Position numbers and translations under genes: made by a program | Origin: Prevotella sp. | Lineage (GTDB): Bacteria > Bacteroidota > Bacteroidia > Bacteroidales > Bacteroidaceae | NCBI GenBank assembly: GCA_022779305.1 | Contig: JALFSW010000042.1 | Span: 62,001 to 126,000 of the forward strand | DNA length: 64,000 bases | Direction: 5' to 3' | Part shown: piece by piece, positions 1 to 10,693 of the stretch | How the letters are laid out: the number at the start of each line of letters is the position of its first letter | Position numbering within the stretch: position 1 is the stretch's first letter | The notes under the pieces: generated by a model | Database searches by the model: none | What the model was told of the DNA's origin: nothing | What the model saw: only the letters and a program-made list of their open reading frames with translations

Positions 1-776
1 TTTCTCGTCCAGGTATCAGTTATATGAATCCATACGTTGATCGTTCAAACGCCACGATGCTTTCGTATGGTAATCCAGATTTGGAAGTGGAAAAAAGTCA
101 TAACTTTGGATTGGTGTTCAACTCATTTTCGCCAAAATTCATGGTGAACTTGACCCTTGATGGTAATATTGCAGGCAACGAAATCAACCAATATTCGTTT
201 ATGAAAGACAATCTGATGCACACCACTTATGGTAACATCGTGCGCAACAAGAACTTAGGATTGTCTACATTTATAAACTATGCCCTCACAACCAAAACTC
301 GCTTGATGCTCAATGGTGATTTGAGTTATGTGGATGTTCGTTCTAAAGAAATCGGTGCTGTGAACCACGGATGGACTTTGAATGCTTTCTTTGGCGTACA
401 ACAGACACTTCCTTATGGTGTGAATTTATCAATCTTCACAGGCGGAAGAACTAAAAGTATCAAGCTCCAAGGCTATGGTCAGAGCTTCAATATGATTACG
501 GCAACGGTAAATAAAAGTTTCTTGAAAGACAAGTTAGACGTAAGTTTGAGCTATTTCATGCCTTTTGGTGGCAAAATGAGAATAAACGACATCACAACTA
601 CACCTGACTTCACTTACAGCATGAAAACCATTGTACCTATAAAATATGTTGGTTTGACGCTGACGTGGAAGTTTGGTAACACAAATAAGAGTTTCAGTCA
701 ACACAAGAGTAAGATTTCTAACGACTTTGAAGAAAAGAAACAAGAATCGAATATGGGTGTTGGCATGGGTATGTAA
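1..776 (+). CDS. Outer-membrane beta-barrel / TonB-dependent receptor-like protein, C-terminal part (gene truncated at window start)
   Basis: Open frame continues upstream of the listed ATG (SRPGISYMNPYVDRSN...). YGNPDLEVEKSHNFGLVF and alternating beta-strands are typical of the OMP beta-barrel family of Bacteroidetes. Confidence 0.8.
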   Translation, partial: SRPGISYMNPYVDRSNATMLSYGNPDLEVEKSHNFGLVFNSFSPKFMVNLTLDGNIAGNEINQYSFMKDNLMHTTYGNIVRNKNLGLSTFINYALTTKTRLMLNGDLSYVDVRSKEIGAVNHGWTLNAFFGVQQTLPYGVNLSIFTGGRTKSIKLQGYGQSFNMITATVNKSFLKDKLDVSLSYFMPFGGKMRINDITTTPDFTYSMKTIVPIKYVGLTLTWKFGNTNKSFSQHKSKISNDFEEKKQESNMGVGMGM

Positions 777-806
777 GATCTTTTTAAATAAAAAAAAGAA
801 TTCATA

Positions 807-859
807 AGAAAAACTGTCATTGCTTGTGAGCTGAGCTTGCAAACAATGACAGTTTTTCT
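807..859 (+). terminator. Rho-independent terminator-like hairpin
   Basis: AGAAAAACTGTCATTG ... CAATGACAGTTTTTCT perfect inverted repeat followed by a T-rich tract, just after the OMP gene. Confidence 0.85.
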
Positions 860-987
860 TTTTTATTGCAGTAGATGAATGGTCGGAGCTAAAAAACTTG
901 ATAACAAATCGTTAAGTACAGAATAAATTTATTATTTTTGCAAATTGAATGAATTTATCGTTGAAATAAAAAATAACAAGATAAAGA

Positions 988-3873
988 ATGGAATACAACT
1001 TTACGGAGATTGAAAAAAAGTGGCAAAAACGATGGGTAGAACAAAAAACATATAAGGTTTCAGAAGATACGAGCAAGCCAAAGTACTATGTGCTCAATAT
1101 GTTTCCTTATCCTTCGGGAGCCGGTCTTCATGTAGGGCATCCGTTGGGCTATATTGCAAGCGACATTTATGCTCGATACAAGCATTTGAAAGGTTTTAAT
1201 GTGCTCAACCCAATGGGCTATGATGCCTATGGATTGCCTGCTGAACAGTATGCCATTCAAACAGGACAGCATCCTGCAATAACCACAGAAAAAAACATTG
1301 CACGCTATCGTGAACAGTTAGACAAAATTGGTTTTTGTTTCGATTGGGACAGAGAAGTGCGCACCTGTAGTCCAGATTATTATAAGTGGACGCAATGGGC
1401 ATTCCAAAAGATGTTCAATTCCTATTACGATCTTACACTCCAGCGTGCAGAACCTATTGAAAAGCTCATCCTTCATTTTGAAGAAGAAGGCACATTGGCA
1501 CTCAATGTGGCGCAAAGTGAGGAAAAAATATTCTCAGCCCGTGATTGGTTGAGCATGAATGAAAGCGAACAACAAGCCGTTTTGATGAACTATCGCATTG
1601 CTTATTTGGGTGAAACGATGGTGAATTGGTGTCCAGAATTGGGCACAGTATTGGCAAATGACGAAGTGGTAAACGGTGTAAGCGAACGAGGTGGGTTCCC
1701 AGTGGTTCAGAAGAAGATGAAACAATGGTGCTTGCGTGTTTCAGCTTATGCACAACGATTGCTCGACGGACTTGAAACCGTGAATTGGTCGGATTCTATC
1801 AAAGAAACGCAACGCAACTGGATAGGGCGTTCTGAAGGGGCAGAAATTAAATTCAAGAGCCTCACCCCAACTCTTTCGTCCGACCATTCAACCACAGAAA
1901 TGCGAGAAGGCGAGTTTACGGTCTTCACCACCAGAGCCGACACAATGTTTGGTGTTACCTTTATGGTCTTGGCACCAGAGTCTGAACTCGTTGAAAAATT
2001 AACGAGTGAAGAACAAAAATCGGCCGTAGAAGATTATTTGGCATATGTCAAGAAGCGCACCGAATTGGAACGTATGAGCGACCGAAAAGTTACGGGTGTC
2101 TTCTCAGGATCGTATGGTGTAAATCCTTTTACAGGTAAACAAATTCCTATTTGGATTTCAGAATATGTGCTTTCAGGCTATGGAACAGGTGTTATCATGG
2201 CTGTTCCAGCTCACGACAGTAGAGATTATGCCTTTGCAAAACACTTTGATTTACCGATAATTCCACTTATCGAGGGAGCTGATGTTTCTCAAGAGAGTTT
2301 CGATTCTAAAGAAGGCATTGTGATAAATAGCCCCGCTGAACCTTCAAAAAATGGTTTTTCGCTCAATGGTATGACGGTGAAAGAAGCCATCGAAGCTACA
2401 AAGAGATACGTAAGTGATAAAGGCATTGGACGTGTGAAGGTAAATTATCGTCTGCGCGATGCTATTTTCTCTCGCCAACGTTATTGGGGAGAACCATTTC
2501 CAGTATATTATAAGAACGGAATGCCTTATATGGTGCCGGAAGCGTGTTTACCAATCATGTTGCCAGAAATTGACAAATATGAACCCACTGAAACAGGCGA
2601 ACCACCTTTAGGACGTGCAAAGGTGTGGGCTTGGGATGAGGAAAACAAGACGATTGTAGATAAATCGCTTATTGATAATAAAACAATTTTCCCATTGGAA
2701 CTCAATACAATGCCGGGGTTTGCAGGTAGTTCGGCTTATTACTTGCGCTATATGGATCCACATAACGACCACGCTTTGCTCGGAAAAGAAGCTGGCGAAT
2801 ACTGGAAGAATGTAGATCTCTATGTTGGCGGTACTGAACATGCAACGGGACACCTCATTTATAGTCGTTTTTGGAACAAATTCTTGTATGACTATGGTTA
2901 TTCTTTTAAAGAAGAACCCTACGAAAAACTCATCAATCAAGGAATGATTCAAGGACGTTCTAATTTTGTTTACAGACTCCAATCAAATAATCATTCTGAT
3001 GCTCCAGTATTTGTGAGCTATGGCAAGAAAGATGCGTATGACGTTACACCTATTCGAGTTGATGTGAACATCGTGAATGCTGATGTACTCGATATAGAAG
3101 CCTTTCGTGCTTGGCGACCTGAATTTGCAAACGCACAATTCATCTTTGAAGACGGCACTACAGCTGATTCGGGCATTTACAAATGTGGATGGGCAGTGGA
3201 AAAGATGTCTAAATCAATGTTTAATGTGGTCAATCCAGATGTGATAGTAGAACAATACGGTGCCGACACATTGCGTTTGTATGAAATGTTCTTAGGACCT
3301 ATCGAGGCAAGCAAGCCTTGGGATACCAATGGTATTGATGGTTGTTTCCGTTTCCTTAAAAAGTTTTGGAAGTTATACCAGCAAGAACTCACCGATGCTG
3401 AACCATCAAAAGAATCGCTTAAGAGTGTGCACAAATTGATAAAGAAAGTTAGTGGTGACATAGAGAATTTTTCTTATAACACAGCTATTTCTGCATTTAT
3501 GATTTGTGTCAATGAACTTGGACAACAGAAATGCAACAATCGTTCGCTCTTGCGCGATATGATCATTCTCATTGCACCTTTCGCACCACACATTGCAGAA
3601 GAACTTTGGCAGCAAATAGGCGAGATAGGATCTGTTTATGATGCACAATGGGTTTCTTGGAATGATGCATATCTGACAGAAAGTGAAATACAAATTGCCA
3701 TTTCGTTTAATGGAAAGGCACGTTTTCAGATGACTTTCCCAGCCGATGCAACAAAAGAAGAAGTTGAAAAGGCTGCACTTGCTGATGAACGAAGTCTTAA
3801 ATACATTGAAGACAAGACGATTGTGAAAGTCATCGTTGTCCCTAAGAAAATTGTCAATATTGTTTTGAAATAG
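988..3873 (+). CDS. leuS: Leucyl-tRNA synthetase
   Basis: [17 protein letters not shown] (HIGH-type motif) and [13 protein letters not shown] (KMSKS motif); 961 aa. Confidence 0.97.
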   Translation: MEYNFTEIEKKWQKRWVEQKTYKVSEDTSKPKYYVLNMFPYPSGAGLHVGHPLGYIASDIYARYKHLKGFNVLNPMGYDAYGLPAEQYAIQTGQHPAITTEKNIARYREQLDKIGFCFDWDREVRTCSPDYYKWTQWAFQKMFNSYYDLTLQRAEPIEKLILHFEEEGTLALNVAQSEEKIFSARDWLSMNESEQQAVLMNYRIAYLGETMVNWCPELGTVLANDEVVNGVSERGGFPVVQKKMKQWCLRVSAYAQRLLDGLETVNWSDSIKETQRNWIGRSEGAEIKFKSLTPTLSSDHSTTEMREGEFTVFTTRADTMFGVTFMVLAPESELVEKLTSEEQKSAVEDYLAYVKKRTELERMSDRKVTGVFSGSYGVNPFTGKQIPIWISEYVLSGYGTGVIMAVPAHDSRDYAFAKHFDLPIIPLIEGADVSQESFDSKEGIVINSPAEPSKNGFSLNGMTVKEAIEATKRYVSDKGIGRVKVNYRLRDAIFSRQRYWGEPFPVYYKNGMPYMVPEACLPIMLPEIDKYEPTETGEPPLGRAKVWAWDEENKTIVDKSLIDNKTIFPLELNTMPGFAGSSAYYLRYMDPHNDHALLGKEAGEYWKNVDLYVGGTEHATGHLIYSRFWNKFLYDYGYSFKEEPYEKLINQGMIQGRSNFVYRLQSNNHSDAPVFVSYGKKDAYDVTPIRVDVNIVNADVLDIEAFRAWRPEFANAQFIFEDGTTADSGIYKCGWAVEKMSKSMFNVVNPDVIVEQYGADTLRLYEMFLGPIEASKPWDTNGIDGCFRFLKKFWKLYQQELTDAEPSKESLKSVHKLIKKVSGDIENFSYNTAISAFMICVNELGQQKCNNRSLLRDMIILIAPFAPHIAEELWQQIGEIGSVYDAQWVSWNDAYLTESEIQIAISFNGKARFQMTFPADATKEEVEKAALADERSLKYIEDKTIVKVIVVPKKIVNIVLK

Positions 3874-3955
3874 ATTGTTAAGTTAATATTTAAATTTGAG
3901 AGAGTAGGGATAAGTAATCATTCCTGCTCTTTTTTATGTCCATCCATAATAGAAC

Positions 3956-4004
3956 TATCGCAACTGCAGTTTGCCTAAACATCACATAAACCACAGTTGC
4001 GATA
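3956..4004. terminator. Inverted repeat between convergent genes
   Basis: TATCGCAACTG ... CAGTTGCGATA, between leuS and the minus-strand gene at 4035. Confidence 0.55.
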
Positions 4005-4034
4005 CACCCGCATCTATAATGCTTTGAATAAGCC

Positions 4035-5639
4035 TTATTTTTGCAAGACTTTTGACGTCTCTATGCTTCCATTGTCATATTCACGTTTTACAATATATAC
4101 GCCCGATGCTGTCGCTTCTGTTGCTTTTCCGCTTAGCGTATAATAGGTAGTGCGAATTAATTTGCCACTTTTTTCTGTCGATTTTATGTTTGTTGGCGTA
4201 GCCGATTCAAATCCGTTGCCTTTAAGTGGAGAATTTTCTTGCAATGCCCACGAGGTTTCTTTGAGTTCTGAAAGTTTTTCACTATCATCCGTAAAACCAA
4301 TGAATTGAGAAGGATTAACAAAATTTGATGCGTCTACTGCGTCATAAATTGTCTTCTCTGTGTTATTTTCACCCTGCAAACTGTTTACGAACGCTATGTT
4401 GGGATGACTTCCTTCTTTTCTTGAAAGATTATTTTGGAGCGTAGAACTTTGAATAGTTCCACTTTCAAAATAAATGCCTCCACCCTCAAACGAACTATTG
4501 TTATAGACAATACTACCCAAGATTTCACCATCCTTATTATAGATTCCACCTCCTTTTCCGCCATTCTCTGACCCGAAATCCTCTGTGTCGGCATAGCAAT
4601 TGAAAACCACTACCGAAGAAAGTGTGCCACTGATGTTGCTGATGCCACCTCCCAAAAGACCTCTGCAATTTACCACCTTACTGTTCTTCATCATACCACC
4701 ATTAACCACTGCACCGCCATTTGAAGCATAACAATCCTCAAACAGGCAGTTTTCTATTGTTCCATCGATGTTGTAGATAGCACCGCCACCATCCAGCGCA
4801 ACACAATCACGAAACTCGCAATCCTCAATCTTAACCTTGCTTGCATATACTGCCCCGCCATAGCCATTTCCTTGTTTTGAATGACTGTAATTCTTTGCAA
4901 ACAAACAACGTTTGATTGACGCATCACCATTGCCTACAAGATAGACCGCTCCGCCTTTTGTATCGGGCGATTGAGAATCAGCAGTGTAGTAAGCACTGTT
5001 TTCTATGATTTGGCAATCACTTATTTGGACGTTTCCCAATGCATAAATTGCTCCGCCGGCTGCCTTCACATTCCATACCATTGCGTTTCCGCCTTTGAGT
5101 GTCAGTCCATTAATGGTCGTGGGCGAATGAAACTCCGTGTCGGCATAAAGAATGTGGTTGCTGTTGTTTTCTGTTCCGGGGATGATATCTTTATCGGTCA
5201 CTTTCCATCCGTAACGAAATGATGACGCATACATCATTTCACGCACCCATTCGTCTGCAATATCATCATCACCACTGAGAATGGTTGTATGCACAAAGTC
5301 ATAGGACTTTTTGCCTGCAATGGTTTTTCGCTCGTCTTTCGATGATTCTTTACCTTCAAAACCACCATAAAGCGAAACACCGTCTTTGAGCAAGAAAGCT
5401 CTTGAATTTTTCTTACTACTCTTGATAAGTTTAGATGGTTTGTAGGTGCCTTGAGCTATCCAAATTTCATCGCCAGCCGTTGCTTTTTCTATCATTGCGT
5501 CAATGTCGCCAGCTGCCTTTTCCCACGATGTGCCGTCGCCATTGCCACCCTCTTTCACGTAATAAACCCCAGCAAGTGCCATCGACCCACTACTCGAAAG
5601 CCCTAAGAATAGGGCAGAAAGTAAAAATGTTTTTCTCAT
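4035..5639 (-). CDS. Secreted right-handed parallel beta-helix (polymorphic OMP-like) protein with T9SS-like C-terminus
   Basis: Signal peptide; repeated GGAIYN/GGGIYN turns; C-terminal YYTLSGKATEATASGVYIVKREYDNG... resembles Bacteroidetes sorting tails. Confidence 0.7.
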   Translation of the reverse strand: MRKTFLLSALFLGLSSSGSMALAGVYYVKEGGNGDGTSWEKAAGDIDAMIEKATAGDEIWIAQGTYKPSKLIKSSKKNSRAFLLKDGVSLYGGFEGKESSKDERKTIAGKKSYDFVHTTILSGDDDIADEWVREMMYASSFRYGWKVTDKDIIPGTENNSNHILYADTEFHSPTTINGLTLKGGNAMVWNVKAAGGAIYALGNVQISDCQIIENSAYYTADSQSPDTKGGAVYLVGNGDASIKRCLFAKNYSHSKQGNGYGGAVYASKVKIEDCEFRDCVALDGGGAIYNIDGTIENCLFEDCYASNGGAVVNGGMMKNSKVVNCRGLLGGGISNISGTLSSVVVFNCYADTEDFGSENGGKGGGIYNKDGEILGSIVYNNSSFEGGGIYFESGTIQSSTLQNNLSRKEGSHPNIAFVNSLQGENNTEKTIYDAVDASNFVNPSQFIGFTDDSEKLSELKETSWALQENSPLKGNGFESATPTNIKSTEKSGKLIRTTYYTLSGKATEATASGVYIVKREYDNGSIETSKVLQK

Positions 5640-5746
5640 ACACAGTTTTTTATTTATAATTGATTTTTTGATGCGAAATATTTATGATTTTAAAACCTTT
5701 CTTTGCAAAAGTAAAGATAATATTTTAATCCCACAAGTAGAATAAG

Positions 5747-5811
5747 AGCATGTTCTAAAAATTCTCGCTGTGCGAGCGTCTAAAGAGTAAAAATTTATAG
5801 AACCTGCTTAA
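5747..5811. repeat. Repeat family R2, copy a
   Basis: GCATGTTCTAAAAA ... TTTATAGAACCTGCTTAA imperfect terminal inverted repeats, shared with 13864-14063 and 40543-40631. Confidence 0.75.
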
Positions 5812-6006
5812 ACCCAAGTCGGTCATTAGACCGTTAGAGTGTCCTTTTTCTTTTATTTTTAACTTCCCAACAGCTTGCATCTGCTTATCGGCTGCTTCTT
5901 CAGCGTTTTTTCGCAGATGTAGCGGGCTACTTCAAGAAAAAACGCTAAACAATCTGCACAGATAATCAGACGCAATCCCTTTGGTCTCTAATGACCGAGT
6001 TGGGTT
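5811..6006 (+). repeat. Repeat family R1, copy a (central core inverted relative to the other long copies)
   Basis: Ends AACCCAAGTCGGTCATTAGACC ... GGTCTCTAATGACCGAGTTGGGTT; internal AACTTCCCAAC, CGCAGATGTAGCGGGCTACTTCAAG and TCTGCACAG shared with 18083, 22031, 46581 and 51636. Confidence 0.9.
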
Positions 6007-6122
6007 AAAAATTACACACATCAACGATTATTTTCCGAATATCTACTTGGTTTTCAAACAATAGTCGTACTTTTGCAGGCAGGCATTTAAAGCCTTTATT
6101 TAAAGACAATAAAACAGACGTG

Positions 6123-7349
6123 ATGCAACAAATCATTCACCATCTCACCGACAACGATGCCTATACGTTCAGTTGTCAGTATTATGTGCTTCAGACCTAT
6201 CCACGTTCTGAAGTGGAATACACATTTTTCGACCGCAACAAAACGATTTATCCTGCAGGATTTGCCGCTTTGGTAGAAGAACAACTCGCCTATATGACAA
6301 ATGTAGTCATTACCGAAGAAGAAATCGAATTCATGAAAAGCCGGATGTATTATTTGCCAGAATGGTATTTTACTTTTCTTCGTGGCTATCGTTTCAATCC
6401 TAATGAAGTAACGGTTTCACAAGACGAAGAAGGTCATCTTGAAATCTCGGTGCGTGGCAAGTGGTATTCCACGATTATGTGGGAGATGCCCATTCTTAGT
6501 ATTGTTTCTGAATTAATCCACACGCTTCGGGGGGAAATTGCCAGTTATGATGCTCAAAGAGAGGAAGAAAGATGCGAAGAAAAGATGCGCAAAATTCTCT
6601 CAGAAGGACTTCTTTTGAGCGAAATGGGTACGCGGCGCAGACTGTCTTTTGCACATCAAGACATGGTTATCAGAACAATGAAGCGTGTCTATGATAGCGG
6701 AGGATACACTGACAACGAAGGAACACACCATTCTTGGACAGGCTCTTTCACAGGTACAAGCAATGTTTATTTGGCAATGAAGTATGGTTTGAAAGCCATA
6801 GGAACGATGAGTCACCAAATCATTGAGTTTGAAGAAAACGTGAGCGGAATTTTCGAATGTAATTTCAATGTGATGAAGAAATTCAGCGATGTTTATGATG
6901 GCGACAACGGAATCTATCTCTACGATTGTTTTGGCGATAAAGTTTTCTTTGGCAATCTCTCAAAACGCATGGCGATGATGTTCACTGGTTTACGTGTAGA
7001 CAGTGGTATTGAAGAAGAACAAGTTGAAAAAATCATCGACAAATATAACTTGCTCGGCATCGACCCACGCACCAAACACGTGGTTTTCAGTAACGGACTG
7101 AACATCGATCGCGCCATAGAAATTCATAAATACGTCAATGGAAGAATGCAAGACAGCTACGGCATGGGTACGTTTCTGACGTGTGATGTGGAGAATACCC
7201 GTCCGATGAATATTGTCATTAAGCTCACCAAGATGCGCATCACCGAAAAACGTGAATGGCACGACTGTGTGAAACTTTCTTGTGACAAGGGAAAAACATT
7301 GGGCAATCCCGAAAAATGTGCTTATCTTTTAAAGCAAATCGGTCATTAG
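6123..7349 (+). CDS. pncB: Nicotinate phosphoribosyltransferase
   Basis: DNDAYTFSCQYYVL...FDRNKTIYP, SWTGSFTGTSNVYLAMKYGLKAIGTMSHQ, VFSNGLNIDRAIEI. GTG at 6120 precedes ATG at 6123. Confidence 0.95.
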   Translation: MQQIIHHLTDNDAYTFSCQYYVLQTYPRSEVEYTFFDRNKTIYPAGFAALVEEQLAYMTNVVITEEEIEFMKSRMYYLPEWYFTFLRGYRFNPNEVTVSQDEEGHLEISVRGKWYSTIMWEMPILSIVSELIHTLRGEIASYDAQREEERCEEKMRKILSEGLLLSEMGTRRRLSFAHQDMVIRTMKRVYDSGGYTDNEGTHHSWTGSFTGTSNVYLAMKYGLKAIGTMSHQIIEFEENVSGIFECNFNVMKKFSDVYDGDNGIYLYDCFGDKVFFGNLSKRMAMMFTGLRVDSGIEEEQVEKIIDKYNLLGIDPRTKHVVFSNGLNIDRAIEIHKYVNGRMQDSYGMGTFLTCDVENTRPMNIVIKLTKMRITEKREWHDCVKLSCDKGKTLGNPEKCAYLLKQIGH

Positions 7350-7382
7350 AGGTTAAGCTTCGGGAAATTTTAGAACATGCCT
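7336..7382. repeat. Solo R1 end (AAATCGGTCATTAGAG) followed by a solo R2 end (TTTTAGAACATGCC)
   Basis: Exact 16-bp match to the R1f terminus, then the reverse complement of the R2 left end. Confidence 0.75.
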
Positions 7383-7397
7383 ATATATATTTTAGAA

Positions 7398-7486
7398 TTC
7401 CAGTTGAGGCTTACTTGCGAGATAACTAAGCCTTACTTACAACGCAACTGAGGCTCACTTCGGGTGCGAGTGAGCCTCAATTGGAA
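7398..7486. repeat. Repeat family R3, copy a (palindromic AACTGAGGCTYACTT units)
   Basis: TTCCAGTTGAGGCTTACTTGCG ... GCGAGTGAGCCTCAATTGGAA; same units at 26451, 32421 and 51842. Confidence 0.85.
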
Positions 7487-7553
7487 AATAGATGTAAGAT
7501 GTTGATAAAATCGCTGATTATCAATAGTTTGTGAAACTCATTTTCAAAGTGAA

Positions 7554-8741
7554 TTATTTCATCAGTGATTGATAGAAATCAATGTTTTCTTTGGCGATTT
7601 GTTGGGGCGAAAAACGGTCGATGACAGACTGGCGAATGAATGCCGGACGATAGTCTGTAGCGAGAGCTTGGGATAAGCCCGCTTTCAAGGCATCAACCGT
7701 GAAATCGCTACACCTTACTCCGTTTTCTGGCGAAATCAACTCTTCGGTTCCACTGCAGGGAAACGCAATCACGGGCAGTCCGCAAGACATGGCTTCCAAA
7801 GGAGCTTGGGCAAAATATTCCTCAAAGCTCGGCATACAGAAATAATCAGCTGCCGAAAGCATTTCAGACATGCGTTTTTCATCGGATATGCGCCCCACTT
7901 CGATGACATTCCGCCCAAAAACAGTGGAGCGATTTTTGCCAATTGCCAAAATTTTATAGTCGGAATGAAGAGCAGCAAGAGCATCGGAAAGCAACGCCAA
8001 TCCTTTTCGTTCTTCATGAATGTTACAAGCACAGAATGCAAAGATTTTTTCTTCGCTACCAATTCCTAAACGTTGACGAGCAGCATGTTTGTCGTATGGA
8101 CGATAAAGCCTACTATCCACCGAATTATGAATAACGCGTTTATGTGCGTGGACAAGCACAGGATTGTCGCCTTGATTATTAAACGTCATTCTCGACAAAT
8201 AAACCACGCCCATGCGTTGGGCTTTCTGAATAGCGGTTTTCTTCAATATCCAATATTTCTCTTCCAACCAATGACCTGCCAATTGAGGAGATGCGGTGTT
8301 TGAAATGCCATAAAGCAAATTCTGATCGTGCAACGTGCACACGATGGGTTTGGCTTTGAAGGTTTCAAAGAAAGATGGAAAGTCGAGAAAATCACCCACC
8401 CAATGAAGATGAATTACATCGGCATCGTGAATAATTTGTAGCTGTGTGAGGTCGATGGGAGAAACGGGCAGCGCATAAGGACGGTTGTGTTGTCGCGACA
8501 ACGCCCTGCATTCATTCAAATCGTCTGCCATACCCAACGCCTTGTTGAGTTTGTGGCGTATGCTGTTTAGAAAATAGGTAGATGCGCCATATTGCGTAAT
8601 AAAATCGTCTTTGTGTTTTTTCCGCAATACCACCATCCGACTGTCATACCCCAGCTCTCTTTGTGCTTTACACAGACGGTAGGCACAAAGTCCGGCTCCG
8701 TTGAAGTCAGCCATACTGATATGTATAATTTTCATAGCCAT
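7554..8741 (-). CDS. Glycosyltransferase family 4 (group 1)
   Basis: MKIIHISMADFNGAGLCAYRLCKAQ, DVIHLHWVGDFL, PSFEEYFAQAPLEAMSCGLPVIAF. Confidence 0.9.
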   Translation of the reverse strand: MAMKIIHISMADFNGAGLCAYRLCKAQRELGYDSRMVVLRKKHKDDFITQYGASTYFLNSIRHKLNKALGMADDLNECRALSRQHNRPYALPVSPIDLTQLQIIHDADVIHLHWVGDFLDFPSFFETFKAKPIVCTLHDQNLLYGISNTASPQLAGHWLEEKYWILKKTAIQKAQRMGVVYLSRMTFNNQGDNPVLVHAHKRVIHNSVDSRLYRPYDKHAARQRLGIGSEEKIFAFCACNIHEERKGLALLSDALAALHSDYKILAIGKNRSTVFGRNVIEVGRISDEKRMSEMLSAADYFCMPSFEEYFAQAPLEAMSCGLPVIAFPCSGTEELISPENGVRCSDFTVDALKAGLSQALATDYRPAFIRQSVIDRFSPQQIAKENIDFYQSLMK

Positions 8742-8989
8742 CTGATTGTTAGATGATTTTTGTTCTAATATTACAGAGATTCACGATAGGTGCATCAGAT
8801 TTTCCGATGAGCAAACTAATGTTTGGTGTCTTATTTCTCTTTGCGAAGAAGCAGACGCACCGATTGTGTTCCCTATGGTGTAAATGAAACTATATGTACC
8901 TTTTATGTAGTTATATAGATATTTACACTATTTCAACATGTGATTTATTTTTAATTTAAATATTACTATAAATTAATTTATTTTTTAAA

Positions 8990-9760
8990 TCACAAACATG
9001 GAATAAATTTTCTCCAAAAAGCAATTCTTGGTGGTTTATTAAATCCATGACACGCCATTGGCAGCTGATAGTTGTTCAGTTTGTAGGAAAGTTCGGGTTT
9101 CAAATCAAACGAAAAAGTCAGTGCTTCTTCAACTGTAGGCACAGAGAGATTGGGTTCTAAAGCCCAAAAAAGATCTTCGTTGTGCAAGGCATCCGACTGA
9201 CTATTGTAATAGTCTATCACCGCTTTATAATCCACGCAAGCCTGTCTGAACGTAGCCACCTTTCTCAAACAAAGTCCGCCATTGCCAATGCGGTCGAACA
9301 TCTGGCAATGCAAGATTTTGTGTTTCGGCTTCAGCCATAATTTCAGTTGTAAATATTGCCTCAAAGGGAAACGTTTGTAGCGTGGGCGTGTAGGCCATGG
9401 AGCTGCAACGAGGTCATAGTTTTTTGCACACCACGCAGCAAGATCGTTCCGAAAGAGCCACGCATCCACGTGGCAAATGAAGATGTATTTATAATCTGAG
9501 AAAAGTGCATAGAACGTTTCTGACATCATCATTTCGTTATAGCCCTGTATGCCTCGCTTCGTTCCGAGCCAGTCATCGCTGACGTTAATTACTTCCACTT
9601 GCGGATAGTCATTCGTCAGACTACTAAGGTCTGTGTGCTGTGGTTTAACGAAAGCCACAGGAAATCCTTCGAGGAGTTTTAAATTGTTGTTGAGCGCAGC
9701 CCGTTCATATTCTTTCAGTTCAGATTGATAGACGGGGATAACCACTTTGAGCTGTTTCAT
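8990..9760 (-). CDS. DUF5672-type putative glycosyltransferase
   Basis: VVIPVYQSELKEYERAALNNNLKLL, ICHVDAWLF, GNGGLCLRKVATF, NEDLFW. Confidence 0.8.
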   Translation of the reverse strand: MKQLKVVIPVYQSELKEYERAALNNNLKLLEGFPVAFVKPQHTDLSSLTNDYPQVEVINVSDDWLGTKRGIQGYNEMMMSETFYALFSDYKYIFICHVDAWLFRNDLAAWCAKNYDLVAAPWPTRPRYKRFPLRQYLQLKLWLKPKHKILHCQMFDRIGNGGLCLRKVATFRQACVDYKAVIDYYNSQSDALHNEDLFWALEPNLSVPTVEEALTFSFDLKPELSYKLNNYQLPMACHGFNKPPRIAFWRKFIPCL

Positions 9761-10674
9761 TGGCGTTTTCCTAATTTTTCTGCAATTCCGTCATAGTAGG
9801 CACGATGGAGCATCATGAGATCTTTGGATTGCCATGCTTTCAAGAAAGGCATCGTGAGGAGGGCAGGAATGACGTAGCCCATTGCTCCAAGCCAACTGCG
9901 CAAATAACGCACGCCCCAATTTTTGCCATAATGATGATTCATATAAGCCTCGTTGCGCACCTGATAAAAGCGTTTCCATTTCTTTTTTTGGTTGCGTGTG
10001 GTCCATGAATCGTTGGAAAAGAATTTATGTTTGTCCATCAAAGCGTTTGGTACATAGATAAGTCTGAAACCTGCCAGATGAGCACGCAGACAATAGTCCG
10101 TGTCATCGCAGAAGATAAACAAATCTTTGTTTGGGAAACCTATACGTTCCACCACCTGCCGGCTGATGAAAGGTCCTTCAAAATCGCAGCCCACAATGTC
10201 GGTGGCTTCGGTTTCGTTGCCTTTCAACTTTTTTCCGTGCATACTGCCAAAAGGATTGGTGAAGTTGTATTTGCAAAACTCATGTGTGAAGACCTCGCCT
10301 TCCATCAAGCGGCGTGGACTCAAGATACCCAACGTTAGTGCACCATCGGCAGCAACATTGAGTTCAACCTGTTCCAAAAGGTGCTCCAAACAGTCTTCTC
10401 GTGGGAAAACATCATCGTCCATGCACCAAATCCAGTCGGCTTCATCCTCGTAAGCCGCCTTTATACCTGTGTAAAAACCACCCGACCCACCAACGTTTTC
10501 TTGATGGATAACGGATAAATCGGTCTGCGTGTCGAGCCATTCTTTTGTTCCGTCGGTGCTTCCGTTGTTCACCACGATAATTTTTGAAAGTCGTTTTTGT
10601 ACTCTCAAGCAAGCTATTCCTTGCTTGAGCAACGCTAAACGATTGAATGTAACGACAACTCCTATTATTTTCAT
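9757..10674 (-). CDS. Glycosyltransferase family 2 (GlfT2-like)
   Basis: IGVVVTFNRLALLKQGIACL, VNNGSTDGTKEWL, WIWCMDDDVFP. 4-bp overlap with the downstream gene. Confidence 0.9.
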   Translation of the reverse strand: MKIIGVVVTFNRLALLKQGIACLRVQKRLSKIIVVNNGSTDGTKEWLDTQTDLSVIHQENVGGSGGFYTGIKAAYEDEADWIWCMDDDVFPREDCLEHLLEQVELNVAADGALTLGILSPRRLMEGEVFTHEFCKYNFTNPFGSMHGKKLKGNETEATDIVGCDFEGPFISRQVVERIGFPNKDLFIFCDDTDYCLRAHLAGFRLIYVPNALMDKHKFFSNDSWTTRNQKKKWKRFYQVRNEAYMNHHYGKNWGVRYLRSWLGAMGYVIPALLTMPFLKAWQSKDLMMLHRAYYDGIAEKLGKRQ

Positions 10675-10693
10675 ATCTATAAATAAGCTACAT

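Noticed and set aside
534-842. Long antisense ORFs opposite leuS, metG, mutS, rnr and other genes
   Set aside because: Antisense to strongly supported genes; explained by codon bias of the sense strand.
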